In this document: one piece after another, positions 54,492 through 64,000 of the stretch
Layout of the letters: each line of letters opens with the position of its first letter
How positions within the stretch are numbered: the stretch's first letter is position 1
Origin: Paenibacillus polymyxa
Lineage (GTDB): Bacteria; Bacillota; Bacilli; Paenibacillales; Paenibacillaceae
NCBI RefSeq assembly: GCF_015710975.1
Contig: NZ_CP049783.1
Location: forward strand, 1,301,001-1,365,000
Reading direction: 5' to 3'
Length of the DNA stretch: 64,000 nucleotides
Translations under genes and position numbers: made by a program
The notes under the pieces: model-generated
The model's input: only the letters and a program-made list of their open reading frames with translations
Database searches by the model: none
What the model was told of the DNA's origin: nothing

Positions 54492-57302
54492 ATGGGTACA
54501 AAACAGATCGTAAGGTTCTGCTTGGCGTTAACCATATCCGCCGCCATGCTTCTGGAGATCACTGCTCCGCACATGGCTATGGCTGATGCTGCGCAACGTG
54601 CAAAAAGCACGTTGTTGAACGATAAGAGTGAACCAACAAAAACAATTTCAACGCAGGTTAAAAATACCCCGACACTAAAATTGGATAACCATGTGGCATC
54701 CATGACGAAGAAAAGAACCATTAAAGCTAGATTTAAGCTTCCGAAGGGTACCGATATAAAGAAAATAAGCTGGACCTATGGTGGCAAGCCATTATCGGAA
54801 TGGAAATCGTACAAGGATCATGATTACAATGGCGCCCCCTTTATCACCGTTTCTCAGGTCAAAGCAGAAAACGGAGAAGTCACTGCCAATATCAATTTCG
54901 GTCTTACTTACGGTACGGAGAATCTTGCCGAGCCGAGTCTGCAGCGTCCACTGTACGCATCATTGATGGGAACCTATGAACTGGCTGCAGCAGTTAATGG
55001 CAAAACTGTTGCCCAGGCCCCCGTTAAATTGGTCCCTTACGACAGCTTCCGTACCTATGATGAACTGAAGCCGGAGATTGATGCGATTACGGCACAGGCA
55101 GCTCAAAAAAACGACAGATACATTAAAACGATGTCGATCGGCAAATCTGTTGAAGGCCGCGATATTTTTATGACTATGGTTGCCAAAGATCAAGCAACGA
55201 TTGACAAATATCAGAATGTAACTCACCCTGCCATGCTGAATGATCCTGCAAAGCTGGAGAACGATATTCAATCCGGTGCATTCGGAGATTATCAAGTGCC
55301 CATCTGGATCAACAATATTCATCCGAATGAAGCGCCAGGCTTTGATGCGATTATCAATTATTTTAAGACTATGGCACTCGATAAAAATGTTACGTACAAG
55401 ACCACCTTGTCCAATGGAAAATCGAGTACGGTAACTCTCAATATGGATGATGCGCTTGAACATGTGTTTTTCCTGTTCCTGTATACAGAAAATCCAGATG
55501 GAAGGGTTCATACCGAACGTTATAATGCTGAATATTTTGACTTAAATCGGGATAATTCATATCAAACCCAGCCTGAAACACGCAGTATCACAGAGCAAAT
55601 CGCCAAGTGGTCGCCGATTTCTTTCTTAGATCTGCATGGGTTTGATAAGAATTTTCTGATCGAGCCTACCACACCGCCTCACGATCCGAATATTGAGTAC
55701 GATCTACTTATGGATAACATGGTAGAACAGGCCAAAGCGATGGGTGAAGCAGGTATAGCAAACACGAAGTATGATTACTACCATATTCCTTATGAAGAAC
55801 ATCGTAAAACAGTTGAAAATCCTAAATATGTTTCCAAGGGGACTTCTTCAGGATGGGACGATGCGTCTCCAGCCTATACAGCTGTCTTCGCCATGCACCA
55901 TGGTGCAATGGGACATACGCTGGAAACACCTGAATCGAATGAAGAGTCAACCAAAGCATTGTATTATAGTGTCGCTGCAGCAACTGATTTTGTTATGCAA
56001 AAGAAAGAAAAGTTATTTTTGAACCAGCTAAAAGTATATGAACGTGGAATCAATAATATCGATGATCGATCCGTAGATCGGTATCTAGTCAATGCAAAAA
56101 ATCAAGTCATTGGTCGCCCCCGTCACGGTAATGAGAATTTTTTTCCTGAGTATTACGTTTTGCCGATCGATAAAAGTCTTCAAAAAAATCCGCTGGAAGC
56201 CTATCGGATGATTGAGTATCTTATCCGCAATGGAGTAACGGTTGAACGCTCGACAGAGGCTGTAAGTACTGCTGGCAAGACCTACCCCGCGGGTTCATTT
56301 ATCATAAATATGCATCAGGCTAAACACGGCATCGCAAACATGGTTTTATATGACGGTATTAACGTCTCAGATTATGCTTCCGTAGCTGGCGAGATTGTGC
56401 AGGACTTTCCCGTCATGCGAGGATTTGAACGTGATGTGATTAGAGAAGCCGGCGTGTTTGCGGGCAAAACGACTCCGGTGACTTCCGTATCGATTCCGGC
56501 CACATCATTGCCGAATGATTCTGCCTATGTTTTAATCCGCAACACCAATAACGATGCCATCAAAACGGTCAATGAATTACTTAAATCCGGCAAAGTGGTT
56601 ACGATGCTATCCAAAAGCGGAACAGGATATGAAGCGGGTGACTTTGCAGTGGCCTATGATGATCTGCATCCGCTGGTGTCAAAATACTATCTTGATGTCA
56701 CGGCATTCGGCAATAACAAAACCGTTGGCAAAGTTCTTAAACCTTCTACGGTAGCCGCTCTCGGCGAACCAGCTTATGTGCTCAAAAATCTCGGTTTTAA
56801 AGTGACCGATGATCAGCAGCATGCCGATGTGCTCGTGAATACATTCGATTCCGACAAACTTGTTGAGAAAGGAAAGCCATACATTGCTTATGGAAATATG
56901 GGGATGGGTAACGTGAAAAACTGGATTCCTCAATTTGCGTTTGCTGGACCGGCATGGGAAAGATACGAAGGGGTCTTCCTGGCGAATGTCCAACAGGATC
57001 ATGTGATTACAGCCCCATACGATAACGAAGAATATTTCTACACCGTTACAGGTTCTTACATTACGAAGCTACCTAAAGCCGCAAAATTTCTTGCAACCAT
57101 TAGCAATAAAGAAAACTTCTTCAAAGCAGGTTGGTGGCCAGGTCACGATGCTGCAAGAGGAAAGATCATGGCCTTCACCTATATGGAAAACAAAAAGAAT
57201 ATCACAGTTTTCTCCAACGATCTAACCAATGGCGCTCATCCGCAGCATCAATTCCGACTACTGGCCAATTCGATTTTCAATGCCGTTCCCAGCAAACCCT
57301 GA
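54492..57302 (+). CDS. Secreted M14 family zinc carboxypeptidase
   Basis: 936 aa from ATG 54492 behind AGGGGGAAAAAG; the frame starts earlier at 54429 without a site. Signal peptide (VRFCLALTISAAMLLEITAP), an immunoglobulin-like segment, then the M14 domain from about residue 180: SIGKSVEGRDIFMTMVAKD, the zinc motif NNIHPNEAPGFD (His and Glu), LDLHGFDKNFLIEP (third ligand His) and HTLETPESNEES with the likely catalytic Glu. The C-terminal about 350 residues hold further GATase1-like and beta segments. Exported and probably acting on peptidoglycan peptides or proteins. A terminator follows at 57315-57356. Confidence 0.87.
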   Translation: MGTKQIVRFCLALTISAAMLLEITAPHMAMADAAQRAKSTLLNDKSEPTKTISTQVKNTPTLKLDNHVASMTKKRTIKARFKLPKGTDIKKISWTYGGKPLSEWKSYKDHDYNGAPFITVSQVKAENGEVTANINFGLTYGTENLAEPSLQRPLYASLMGTYELAAAVNGKTVAQAPVKLVPYDSFRTYDELKPEIDAITAQAAQKNDRYIKTMSIGKSVEGRDIFMTMVAKDQATIDKYQNVTHPAMLNDPAKLENDIQSGAFGDYQVPIWINNIHPNEAPGFDAIINYFKTMALDKNVTYKTTLSNGKSSTVTLNMDDALEHVFFLFLYTENPDGRVHTERYNAEYFDLNRDNSYQTQPETRSITEQIAKWSPISFLDLHGFDKNFLIEPTTPPHDPNIEYDLLMDNMVEQAKAMGEAGIANTKYDYYHIPYEEHRKTVENPKYVSKGTSSGWDDASPAYTAVFAMHHGAMGHTLETPESNEESTKALYYSVAAATDFVMQKKEKLFLNQLKVYERGINNIDDRSVDRYLVNAKNQVIGRPRHGNENFFPEYYVLPIDKSLQKNPLEAYRMIEYLIRNGVTVERSTEAVSTAGKTYPAGSFIINMHQAKHGIANMVLYDGINVSDYASVAGEIVQDFPVMRGFERDVIREAGVFAGKTTPVTSVSIPATSLPNDSAYVLIRNTNNDAIKTVNELLKSGKVVTMLSKSGTGYEAGDFAVAYDDLHPLVSKYYLDVTAFGNNKTVGKVLKPSTVAALGEPAYVLKNLGFKVTDDQQHADVLVNTFDSDKLVEKGKPYIAYGNMGMGNVKNWIPQFAFAGPAWERYEGVFLANVQQDHVITAPYDNEEYFYTVTGSYITKLPKAAKFLATISNKENFFKAGWWPGHDAARGKIMAFTYMENKKNITVFSNDLTNGAHPQHQFRLLANSIFNAVPSKP

Positions 57303-57314
57303 ATGATTTTGCAA

Positions 57315-57356
57315 ACAACCTTATTCCGGTGATCAGCCGTGAGTAAGGTTGTCTTT
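57315..57356 (+). terminator. Terminator
   Basis: Arms ACAACCTTA and TAAGGTTGT separated by about 20 bases that also pair in part (CGG/CCG), tail CTTTGT. Confidence 0.7.
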
Positions 57357-57514
57357 GTGATAAGGGTTATTGTCCTCTGTGACATTTTGTTTACAACTTG
57401 ATCAAATTTTAGCGACATCTGAAGGCTATATTTGGATTAGAACGTGAAATGAATCCTGTTCACAACAGGGATTTATGGAATGTATGAATTCAATATTTTA
57501 GGGAGGAATGTAAT

Positions 57515-58801
57515 TTGCTAAGTAGCATCAAACTGACAAGCAGATCTGTCAGAAAATATGAGGGGGACACAAAGATTGAAGATCCGGTTGCTAATAACAT
57601 GGATAATAAAGCAGTGGACACATCAGGGACCACCTCATCTCACGACAGTACAGAAACTGATAATCTCCCCCAAAGCTCTGTGACAGAGCCACGGAGAAAG
57701 ACACACAGCATCAAAGGACGTCTCGTTGCGCTTGATGCTGCGCGCGGACTGGCCGTGCTGGGAATGTATTTGCAGCATTTCGGATCAAATCCAAGCGTTT
57801 CTGCAATTGTTTCCGGAAATACCACCCTATTATTTGTGTTGTGCGGCGGTATCTCCTATTCTATTATGGGACAGCGTATGATGGATCGGGGAGCAGAGGC
57901 GACCGCTTTTCGTGCACGAATGCTGGCCCGTGCGGTGTTTGTTGATATTATTGGTTATTTGCTTATTATGCTGAACACTTCATACGGCATCATTTTGCCT
58001 GCCTATGCAGCTATGTTTGTGTTGGCCCTCATGTTATTTCGTCGTTCGACCCGCACCATTGTTACAACAGCAATAGTTTTGCTCGTAACGGTCCCGCCGC
58101 TAATGATTCTTGGATCAAGCATTTTCTCAAAAGCTTATCTTCTTGGTGATATCGCGGGAGGTCCGATGTCTGCCCTCGCCTTGACTCCTGCATTTGTTGC
58201 TGGTATGGCCATTGGCCGCGTTGACCTCACCAGATTACGTACAGCCCTCTCACTCGCAGGCAGCGGTATCGTTATGCTTGTTATTGGCAAAGTAATGGCC
58301 GCTTTTGTGCTTCCGAATTGGAATCTTCACTTTGAACAATGGCTTATAAGTGTGCAAGGAGCTGCTCCTGTACAGCCGGATGAATACGCAATTTGGCCTC
58401 TTAATACGGAATCACCGATGTGGCAGCTCCTTTTGGGAACGGCTCCGCACACCGCTTCGACATTCCAGACGATGATAGGATTAGGAATTTCATTTCTGGT
58501 AATGGGAGTTACGTGCCTCGTATCCAAAAAAACTTCCGCTGTATTAATGCCTTTCGCAGCAGTCGGACGTGTCGCCCTGACCATGTATGCCTTTCAGTTT
58601 GTAGTGGTGTGGATTCTCGATCTGACAAAGATTGGGCATAGTCTGGATGGAGTTCCGTTCGGCAACGTAATGATCGCAGTTGCAACACTACTGCTGGGAT
58701 TATTGATTGCTCAGCGTGCTGTTGGTCCGCTTGAAGGATTGATGCGCCGCTTTGACCGATTGTTCAGCTCTACCCAACCAGTCTCACAAACTGTAAAGTA
58801 G
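57515..58801 (+). CDS. DUF418/heparan-alpha-glucosaminide acetyltransferase-like membrane protein
   Basis: 428 aa from a TTG start behind GGGAGG. A hydrophilic N-terminal stretch of about 70 residues is followed by GRLVALDAARGLAVLGMYLQH, the start of the HGSNAT_cat/DUF418 (YeiB) fold with about 10 membrane segments, and ends LTMYAFQFVVVWILDL and AQRAVGPLEGLMRRF. Such proteins are thought to move acyl groups across the membrane to a sugar or wall component. Fits the envelope theme; acceptor unknown. Confidence 0.78.
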   Translation: MLSSIKLTSRSVRKYEGDTKIEDPVANNMDNKAVDTSGTTSSHDSTETDNLPQSSVTEPRRKTHSIKGRLVALDAARGLAVLGMYLQHFGSNPSVSAIVSGNTTLLFVLCGGISYSIMGQRMMDRGAEATAFRARMLARAVFVDIIGYLLIMLNTSYGIILPAYAAMFVLALMLFRRSTRTIVTTAIVLLVTVPPLMILGSSIFSKAYLLGDIAGGPMSALALTPAFVAGMAIGRVDLTRLRTALSLAGSGIVMLVIGKVMAAFVLPNWNLHFEQWLISVQGAAPVQPDEYAIWPLNTESPMWQLLLGTAPHTASTFQTMIGLGISFLVMGVTCLVSKKTSAVLMPFAAVGRVALTMYAFQFVVVWILDLTKIGHSLDGVPFGNVMIAVATLLLGLLIAQRAVGPLEGLMRRFDRLFSSTQPVSQTVK

Positions 58802-58914
58802 ATAGCCTTCTTGATACTCTATATAACGGACTAATCAAAAAAGATACCAGATAAAAAGTTCGCTATCTATATAGGAAGCCTACAGAAGGTGTCTAGATTA
58901 ACTAGGGCAATAAG

Positions 58915-59468
58915 ATGATCATTGAACAGAGTTATAAGGAAAGACTAATTCCTTGCTATTTTCCCCCGGATTATCCGGGGGACTTATCCCCCGCCGTTTT
59001 AGCAACACCCAGTATCGAAACTGGGATTCCTTTGACTGTTCACCAAATTATGCTTGTCCTGCTGATTTTTCTAAACTGCTATATAGTCTTTGTTTTCTTA
59101 TCCATCCAATACGCTCCTATCGGACACTCCTGACTGCTCCAGATGCTGAACAAAGATATCGTACATTGGACTCATTTTATGACCCTTATTTTTCGCATAA
59201 GACCATGAAGCCACCTACTACACGTATGTATTATGAAAATTCACATTTTTTGCCGCCATTGAGCTACATAAAAGTGCCAACCGTAATTGCATTATTCCTA
59301 GCAGATATATTGTTAACGCCTAAAGAATGGGCTGTGTGCAACTTAAATGTAACTCGCTGGACTTCAATCGCTCGCGGCGGGCATTTTACTGCCATGGAAG
59401 AGCCTGAGCTTTTAGCTCAGGACATTCGTGCCTTCTACAAACCTTTTAGAGCAAAAAATAAATATTAA
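58915..59468 (+). pseudogene. Fragment of an epoxide hydrolase-like alpha/beta hydrolase
   Basis: The last about 75 codons before 59468 read like the end of an alpha/beta hydrolase of the epoxide hydrolase type: YIKVPTVIALFLADI (cap and acid strand), TRWTSIARGGHFTAMEEPEL with the catalytic His in GGHF, and DIRAFYKPF. The upstream part is out of frame and not recognisable, and neither the nucleophile nor the HGxP start is present. A decayed remainder next to the tRNA cluster. Confidence 0.65.
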
Positions 59469-59562
59469 CCAAGGTCCGCCCCGTGCATTAACTGGATTAA
59501 TAAGAAGAGCTATTATAAGCGGTCGTAATCTAACGGGAAACGATAGCTTAATAAATACAAAA

Positions 59563-59594
59563 AGAAGAGATGGCATAAGCCATCTCTTCTTTCA
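59563..59594 (-). terminator. Terminator of the rRNA-tRNA operon
   Basis: Perfect 12-bp arms AGAAGAGATGGC and GCCATCTCTTCT with a 4-base loop, followed on the minus strand by TTTTTG. Located just after the last tRNA. Confidence 0.9.
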
Positions 59595-59603
59595 TCTATA
59601 TAA

Positions 59604-59674
59604 AGCGGGTGATGGGAATCGAACCCACGCTACCAGCTTGGAAGGCTGGAGTTCTACCATTGAACTACACCCGC
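59604..59674 (-). tRNA. tRNA-Gly (TCC)
   Basis: GCGGGTG/CACCCGC acceptor, anticodon loop CTTCCAA, T-arm GGGTTCGATTCCC. CCA not encoded. Last tRNA of the operon. Confidence 0.95.
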
Positions 59675-59682
59675 AAAAAAAG

Positions 59683-59759
59683 TGGTCGGGATGACACGAT
59701 TTGAACATGCGACCCCCTGGTCCCAAACCAGGTGCTCTACCAAGCTGAGCTACATCCCG
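59683..59759 (-). tRNA. tRNA-Pro (TGG)
   Basis: CGGGATG/CATCCCG acceptor, anticodon loop TTTGGGA, CCA encoded. Confidence 0.95.
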
Positions 59760-59766
59760 AAATAGA

Positions 59767-59846
59767 TGCCGGTGAGAGGACTCGAACCTCCACGGTTTCC
59801 CTCACGATTTTGAGTCGCGCGCGTCTGCCAATTCCGCCACACCGGC
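59767..59846 (-). tRNA. tRNA-Leu (CAA)
   Basis: Long variable arm (class II), acceptor GCCGGTG/CACCGGC, anticodon loop CTCAAAA. Confidence 0.93.
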
Positions 59847-59858
59847 TTATGAAATTAA

Positions 59859-59935
59859 TGGCGCGCCCTGAGAGATTCGAACTCCCGGCCTTTTGATTCG
59901 TAGTCAAACGCTCTATCCAGCTGAGCTAAGGGCGC
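59859..59935 (-). tRNA. tRNA-Arg (ACG)
   Basis: GCGCCCT/AGGGCGC acceptor, anticodon loop CTACGAA, CCA encoded. Confidence 0.95.
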
Positions 59936-59940
59936 AAATA

Positions 59941-60015
59941 TGGAGCGGACGACGGGAATCGAACCCGCGACCCTCGCCTTGGCAAGGCGATGCTCTACCG
60001 CTGAGCCACGTCCGC
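59941..60015 (-). tRNA. tRNA-Gly (GCC)
   Basis: GCGGACG/CGTCCGC acceptor, anticodon GCC in loop TTGCCAA, CCA encoded. Confidence 0.95.
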
Positions 60016-60026
60016 AAAAACAGGTA

Positions 60027-60107
60027 TGCGCGTGGAGGGACTTGAACCCCCACGTCAAAGACGCTAGATCCTAAGTCTAGTGCGTCTGCCAATTCCGCCA
60101 CACGCGC
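60027..60107 (-). tRNA. tRNA-Leu (TAG)
   Basis: Class II with long variable arm, GCGCGTG/CACGCGC acceptor, anticodon loop CTTAGGA. Confidence 0.93.
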
Positions 60108-60119
60108 ATACAATGATAA

Positions 60120-60195
60120 TGGTGAGCCATGAAGGACTCGAACCTTCGACACCCTGATTAAAAGTCAGGTGCTCTACCAACTGAGCTAATGGCTC
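60120..60195 (-). tRNA. tRNA-Lys (TTT)
   Basis: GAGCCAT/ATGGCTC acceptor, anticodon loop CTTTTAA, CCA encoded. Confidence 0.95.
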
Positions 60196-60199
60196 TTAA

Positions 60200-60274
60200 T
60201 GGCTGGGGATATAGGATTTGAACCTATGCATGACGGAGTCAAAGTCCGTTGCCTTACCGCTTGGCTAATCCCCA
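60200..60274 (-). tRNA. tRNA-Gln (TTG)
   Basis: TGGGGAT/ATCCCCA acceptor, anticodon loop CTTTGAC, CCA encoded. Confidence 0.94.
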
Positions 60275-60289
60275 TTATGTATTCAACAG

Positions 60290-60363
60290 GGCGATTGATG
60301 GGACTTGCACCCACAAATGCCATAGCCACAATTCAGTACGTTAACCCATTCGTCACGACCACC
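60290..60363 (-). tRNA. tRNA-His (GTG), divergent, possibly a pseudo-tRNA
   Basis: Position and sequence (extra 5' G, ATTGTGGC around anticodon GTG, ATCGCC end) identify tRNA-His. But the acceptor has a C-A mismatch, the anticodon stem CTGAA/TATGG has one mismatch and two wobble pairs, and the T-loop reads TGCAAGT instead of TTCAAGT, losing the near-invariant T55. The usual Bacillales form has CCGGA/TCCGG. No CCA is encoded. All neighbours in the run are canonical, so this copy may be decaying while another functional tRNA-His exists elsewhere. Confidence 0.75.
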
Positions 60364-60376
60364 ATGGCAATAAAAC

Positions 60377-60462
60377 TGGTGGAGGATGATGGATTCGAAC
60401 CACCGAACCCGTAAGGGAGCAGATTTACAGTCTGATGCGTTTGGCCACTTCGCTAATCCTCC
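60377..60462 (-). tRNA. tRNA-Tyr (GTA)
   Basis: Class II, GGAGGAT/ATCCTCC acceptor, anticodon loop CTGTAAA, CCA encoded. Confidence 0.95.
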
Positions 60463-60466
60463 AAGA

Positions 60467-60542
<76 letters not shown>

Positions 60543-60555
60543 ATATTAAATTAAA

Positions 60556-60632
60556 TGGCGGAACTGACGGGATTCGAACCCGCGATCTCCTGCGTGACAG
60601 GCAGGCATGTTAGGCCTCTACACCACAGTTCC
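60556..60632 (-). tRNA. tRNA-Asp (GTC)
   Basis: GGAACTG/CAGTTCC acceptor, anticodon loop CTGTCAC, CCA encoded. Confidence 0.95.
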
Positions 60633-60657
60633 AGAGGCATTTCCAACAGGAAATTAA

Positions 60658-60731
<74 letters not shown>

Positions 60732-60760
60732 ACATCAAAGATATTTCTTAATACTATTAA

Positions 60761-60836
60761 TGGTGGAGGCTGAGGGGATCGAACCCCCGACCCTCTGCTT
60801 GTAAGGCAGATGCTCTCCCAGCTGAGCTAAGCCTCC
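60761..60836 (-). tRNA. tRNA-Val (TAC)
   Basis: GGAGGCT/AGCCTCC acceptor, anticodon loop CTTACAA, CCA encoded. Confidence 0.95.
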
Positions 60837-60845
60837 ATACTACTA

Positions 60846-60917
60846 TGACCCGTAGGGGATTCGAACCCCTGTTACCTCCGTGAAAGGGAGGTGTCTTAAC
60901 CCCTTGACCAACGGGCC
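60846..60917 (-). tRNA. tRNA-Glu (TTC)
   Basis: GGCCCGT/ACGGGTC acceptor, anticodon loop CTTTCAC, CCA not encoded. Confidence 0.95.
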
Positions 60918-60936
60918 ACATATCTATTATAAGAGC

Positions 60937-61028
60937 TGGCGGAGAGAGAGGGATTCGAACCCTCGAGACGCTTTTGGCGCCTACACGATTTCCAATCGTG
61001 CTCCTTCGGCCAACTCGGACACCTCTCC
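60937..61028 (-). tRNA. tRNA-Ser (GGA)
   Basis: Class II with long variable arm, anticodon loop TTGGAAA, CCA encoded. Confidence 0.94.
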
Positions 61029-61031
61029 ATA

Positions 61032-61107
61032 TGGCTCCCCGAACAGGACTCGAACCTGTGACAACTCGATTAACAGTCGAGTGCTCTACCAACTGAGCTA
61101 TCAGGGA
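61032..61107 (-). tRNA. tRNA-Asn (GTT)
   Basis: Anticodon loop CTGTTAA, T-arm CAGGTTCGAGTCCTG, CCA encoded. Confidence 0.95.
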
Positions 61108-61111
61108 ATAT

Positions 61112-61187
61112 TGGTGGAGCCAAGGGGGATCGAACCCCTGACCTCCTGCGTGCAAGGCAGGCGCTCTCCCAGCTGAGCTATAGCCCC
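61112..61187 (-). tRNA. tRNA-Ala (TGC)
   Basis: Anticodon loop CTTGCAC, CCA encoded. First tRNA after 5S. Confidence 0.95.
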
Positions 61188-61267
61188 ATCTTAGAAATAA
61201 CAATTAATTCTGACTATGTAGAGGTCAGTCTTACAGGCGAAAAAAAATCCCCAGAGAAGGGGCTTAT

Positions 61268-61383
61268 GCTTGGCGGCGTCCTACTCTCCCAGGACCCTGC
61301 GGTCCAAGTACCATCGGCGCTGGAGGGCTTAACGGTCGTGTTCGGGATGGGTACGTGTGGAACCCCTCCGCTATCGCCACCAA
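61268..61383 (-). rRNA. rrf: 5S ribosomal RNA
   Basis: 116 nt; ends TTGGTGGCGATAGCGGAGG and GGACGCCGCCAAGC pair as the 5S helix I, with the conserved CCCATCCCGAACACG loop between. Lies between 23S rRNA and the tRNA run. Confidence 0.95.
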
Positions 61384-61534
61384 ACATGAATTTGCTCCGC
61401 AAATTCTTCCGTAAGCTTATTCGGTTCATCACAGATTGTGTGAATGAATCGCCATACGCTTGTCGTATGTACTTCTACATACTTTCAAGGTTACACCCTG
61501 AAAACTGGATCCGAAACTTCCTTGCGTCTTATCT
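61384..61534. other. 23S-5S spacer
   Basis: About 150 bp with no gene. Sequence just after the 23S end can pair with the other end of the transcript during processing. Confidence 0.6.

Positions 61535-64000
<2,466 letters not shown>

Noticed and set aside
58970..58990. Perfect CCCCCGGA/TCCGGGGG hairpin
   Set aside because: No T tract on either side and no gene end next to it, so not called a terminator.

Overview
The window looks like a chromosome segment of a Paenibacillus, most likely of the P. polymyxa/peoriae group. It is moderate-GC Firmicute DNA with strong GGAGG ribosome binding sites, a YjcZ-type small protein, CcdC, BdbC, MprF and YmaF homologues, receptor-peptide pairs resembling the Alo systems of P. 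polymyxa, and an rRNA operon followed by a long Bacillus-type tRNA run. Species is inferred from gene content, not from a search.

Layout. (1) 1-3.9 kb: start of a fructoselysine-type operon on the minus strand (frlC then frlA, cut by the window edge) with a sigma-A promoter and a CcpA (cre) site, then a divergent SDR/AraC pair. (2) 4-25.4 kb: an accessory island of relics and small modules. Three sites carry the 3' half of one tRNA-Thr(CGT); only the rightmost (25.3 kb) is the whole tRNA. Between them lie two intact quorum-sensing pairs (a 472-aa HTH/TPR receptor with a 32-40-aa secreted peptide gene starting inside the receptor gene's 3' end), broken terminase genes, a holin-like gene, three related secreted proteins, an IS110 transposase, and a MerR regulon with two identical operators (nitronate monooxygenase, arginase-like enzyme, SnoaL-like protein). 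Relics at 4.5-4.8 kb keep the same order (peptide end, terminase small-subunit start, secreted-protein end, att) as the 12-17.8 kb block, so the island reads as tandem, partly collapsed copies of one tRNA-targeting, phage-derived element.

(3) 25.4-47.7 kb: ordinary chromosome. YqgV-like protein, nrdAB behind tandem NrdR boxes, a chemoreceptor, a HAD protein with an altered nucleophile, Nnr, oxidoreductase, GNAT, regulators, lactonase, MFS efflux pump, GyrI-like protein, an ATPase, mprF split by a frameshift, nitroreductase, bdbC and ccdC. (4) 47.9-58.8 kb: an envelope cluster on the plus strand: a response regulator reduced to its two ends, its histidine kinase, a lipoprotein, an O-acetyltransferase interrupted by one amber codon, a stand-alone SGNH paralogue of its C-terminal domain, an LCP-family protein, an M14 carboxypeptidase and a DUF418/HGSNAT-like membrane protein. 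These probably modify cell-wall polymers, but the kinase has lost its adjacent partner.

(5) 59.5-64 kb, minus strand: the 3' part of 23S rRNA, 5S rRNA and 18 tRNA genes (Ala, Asn, Ser, Glu, Val, fMet, Asp, Thr, Tyr, His, Gln, Lys, Leu, Gly, Arg, Leu, Pro, Gly), ending in a clear terminator at 59.56 kb. The tRNA-His copy carries several helix and T-loop changes and may be a pseudo-tRNA.
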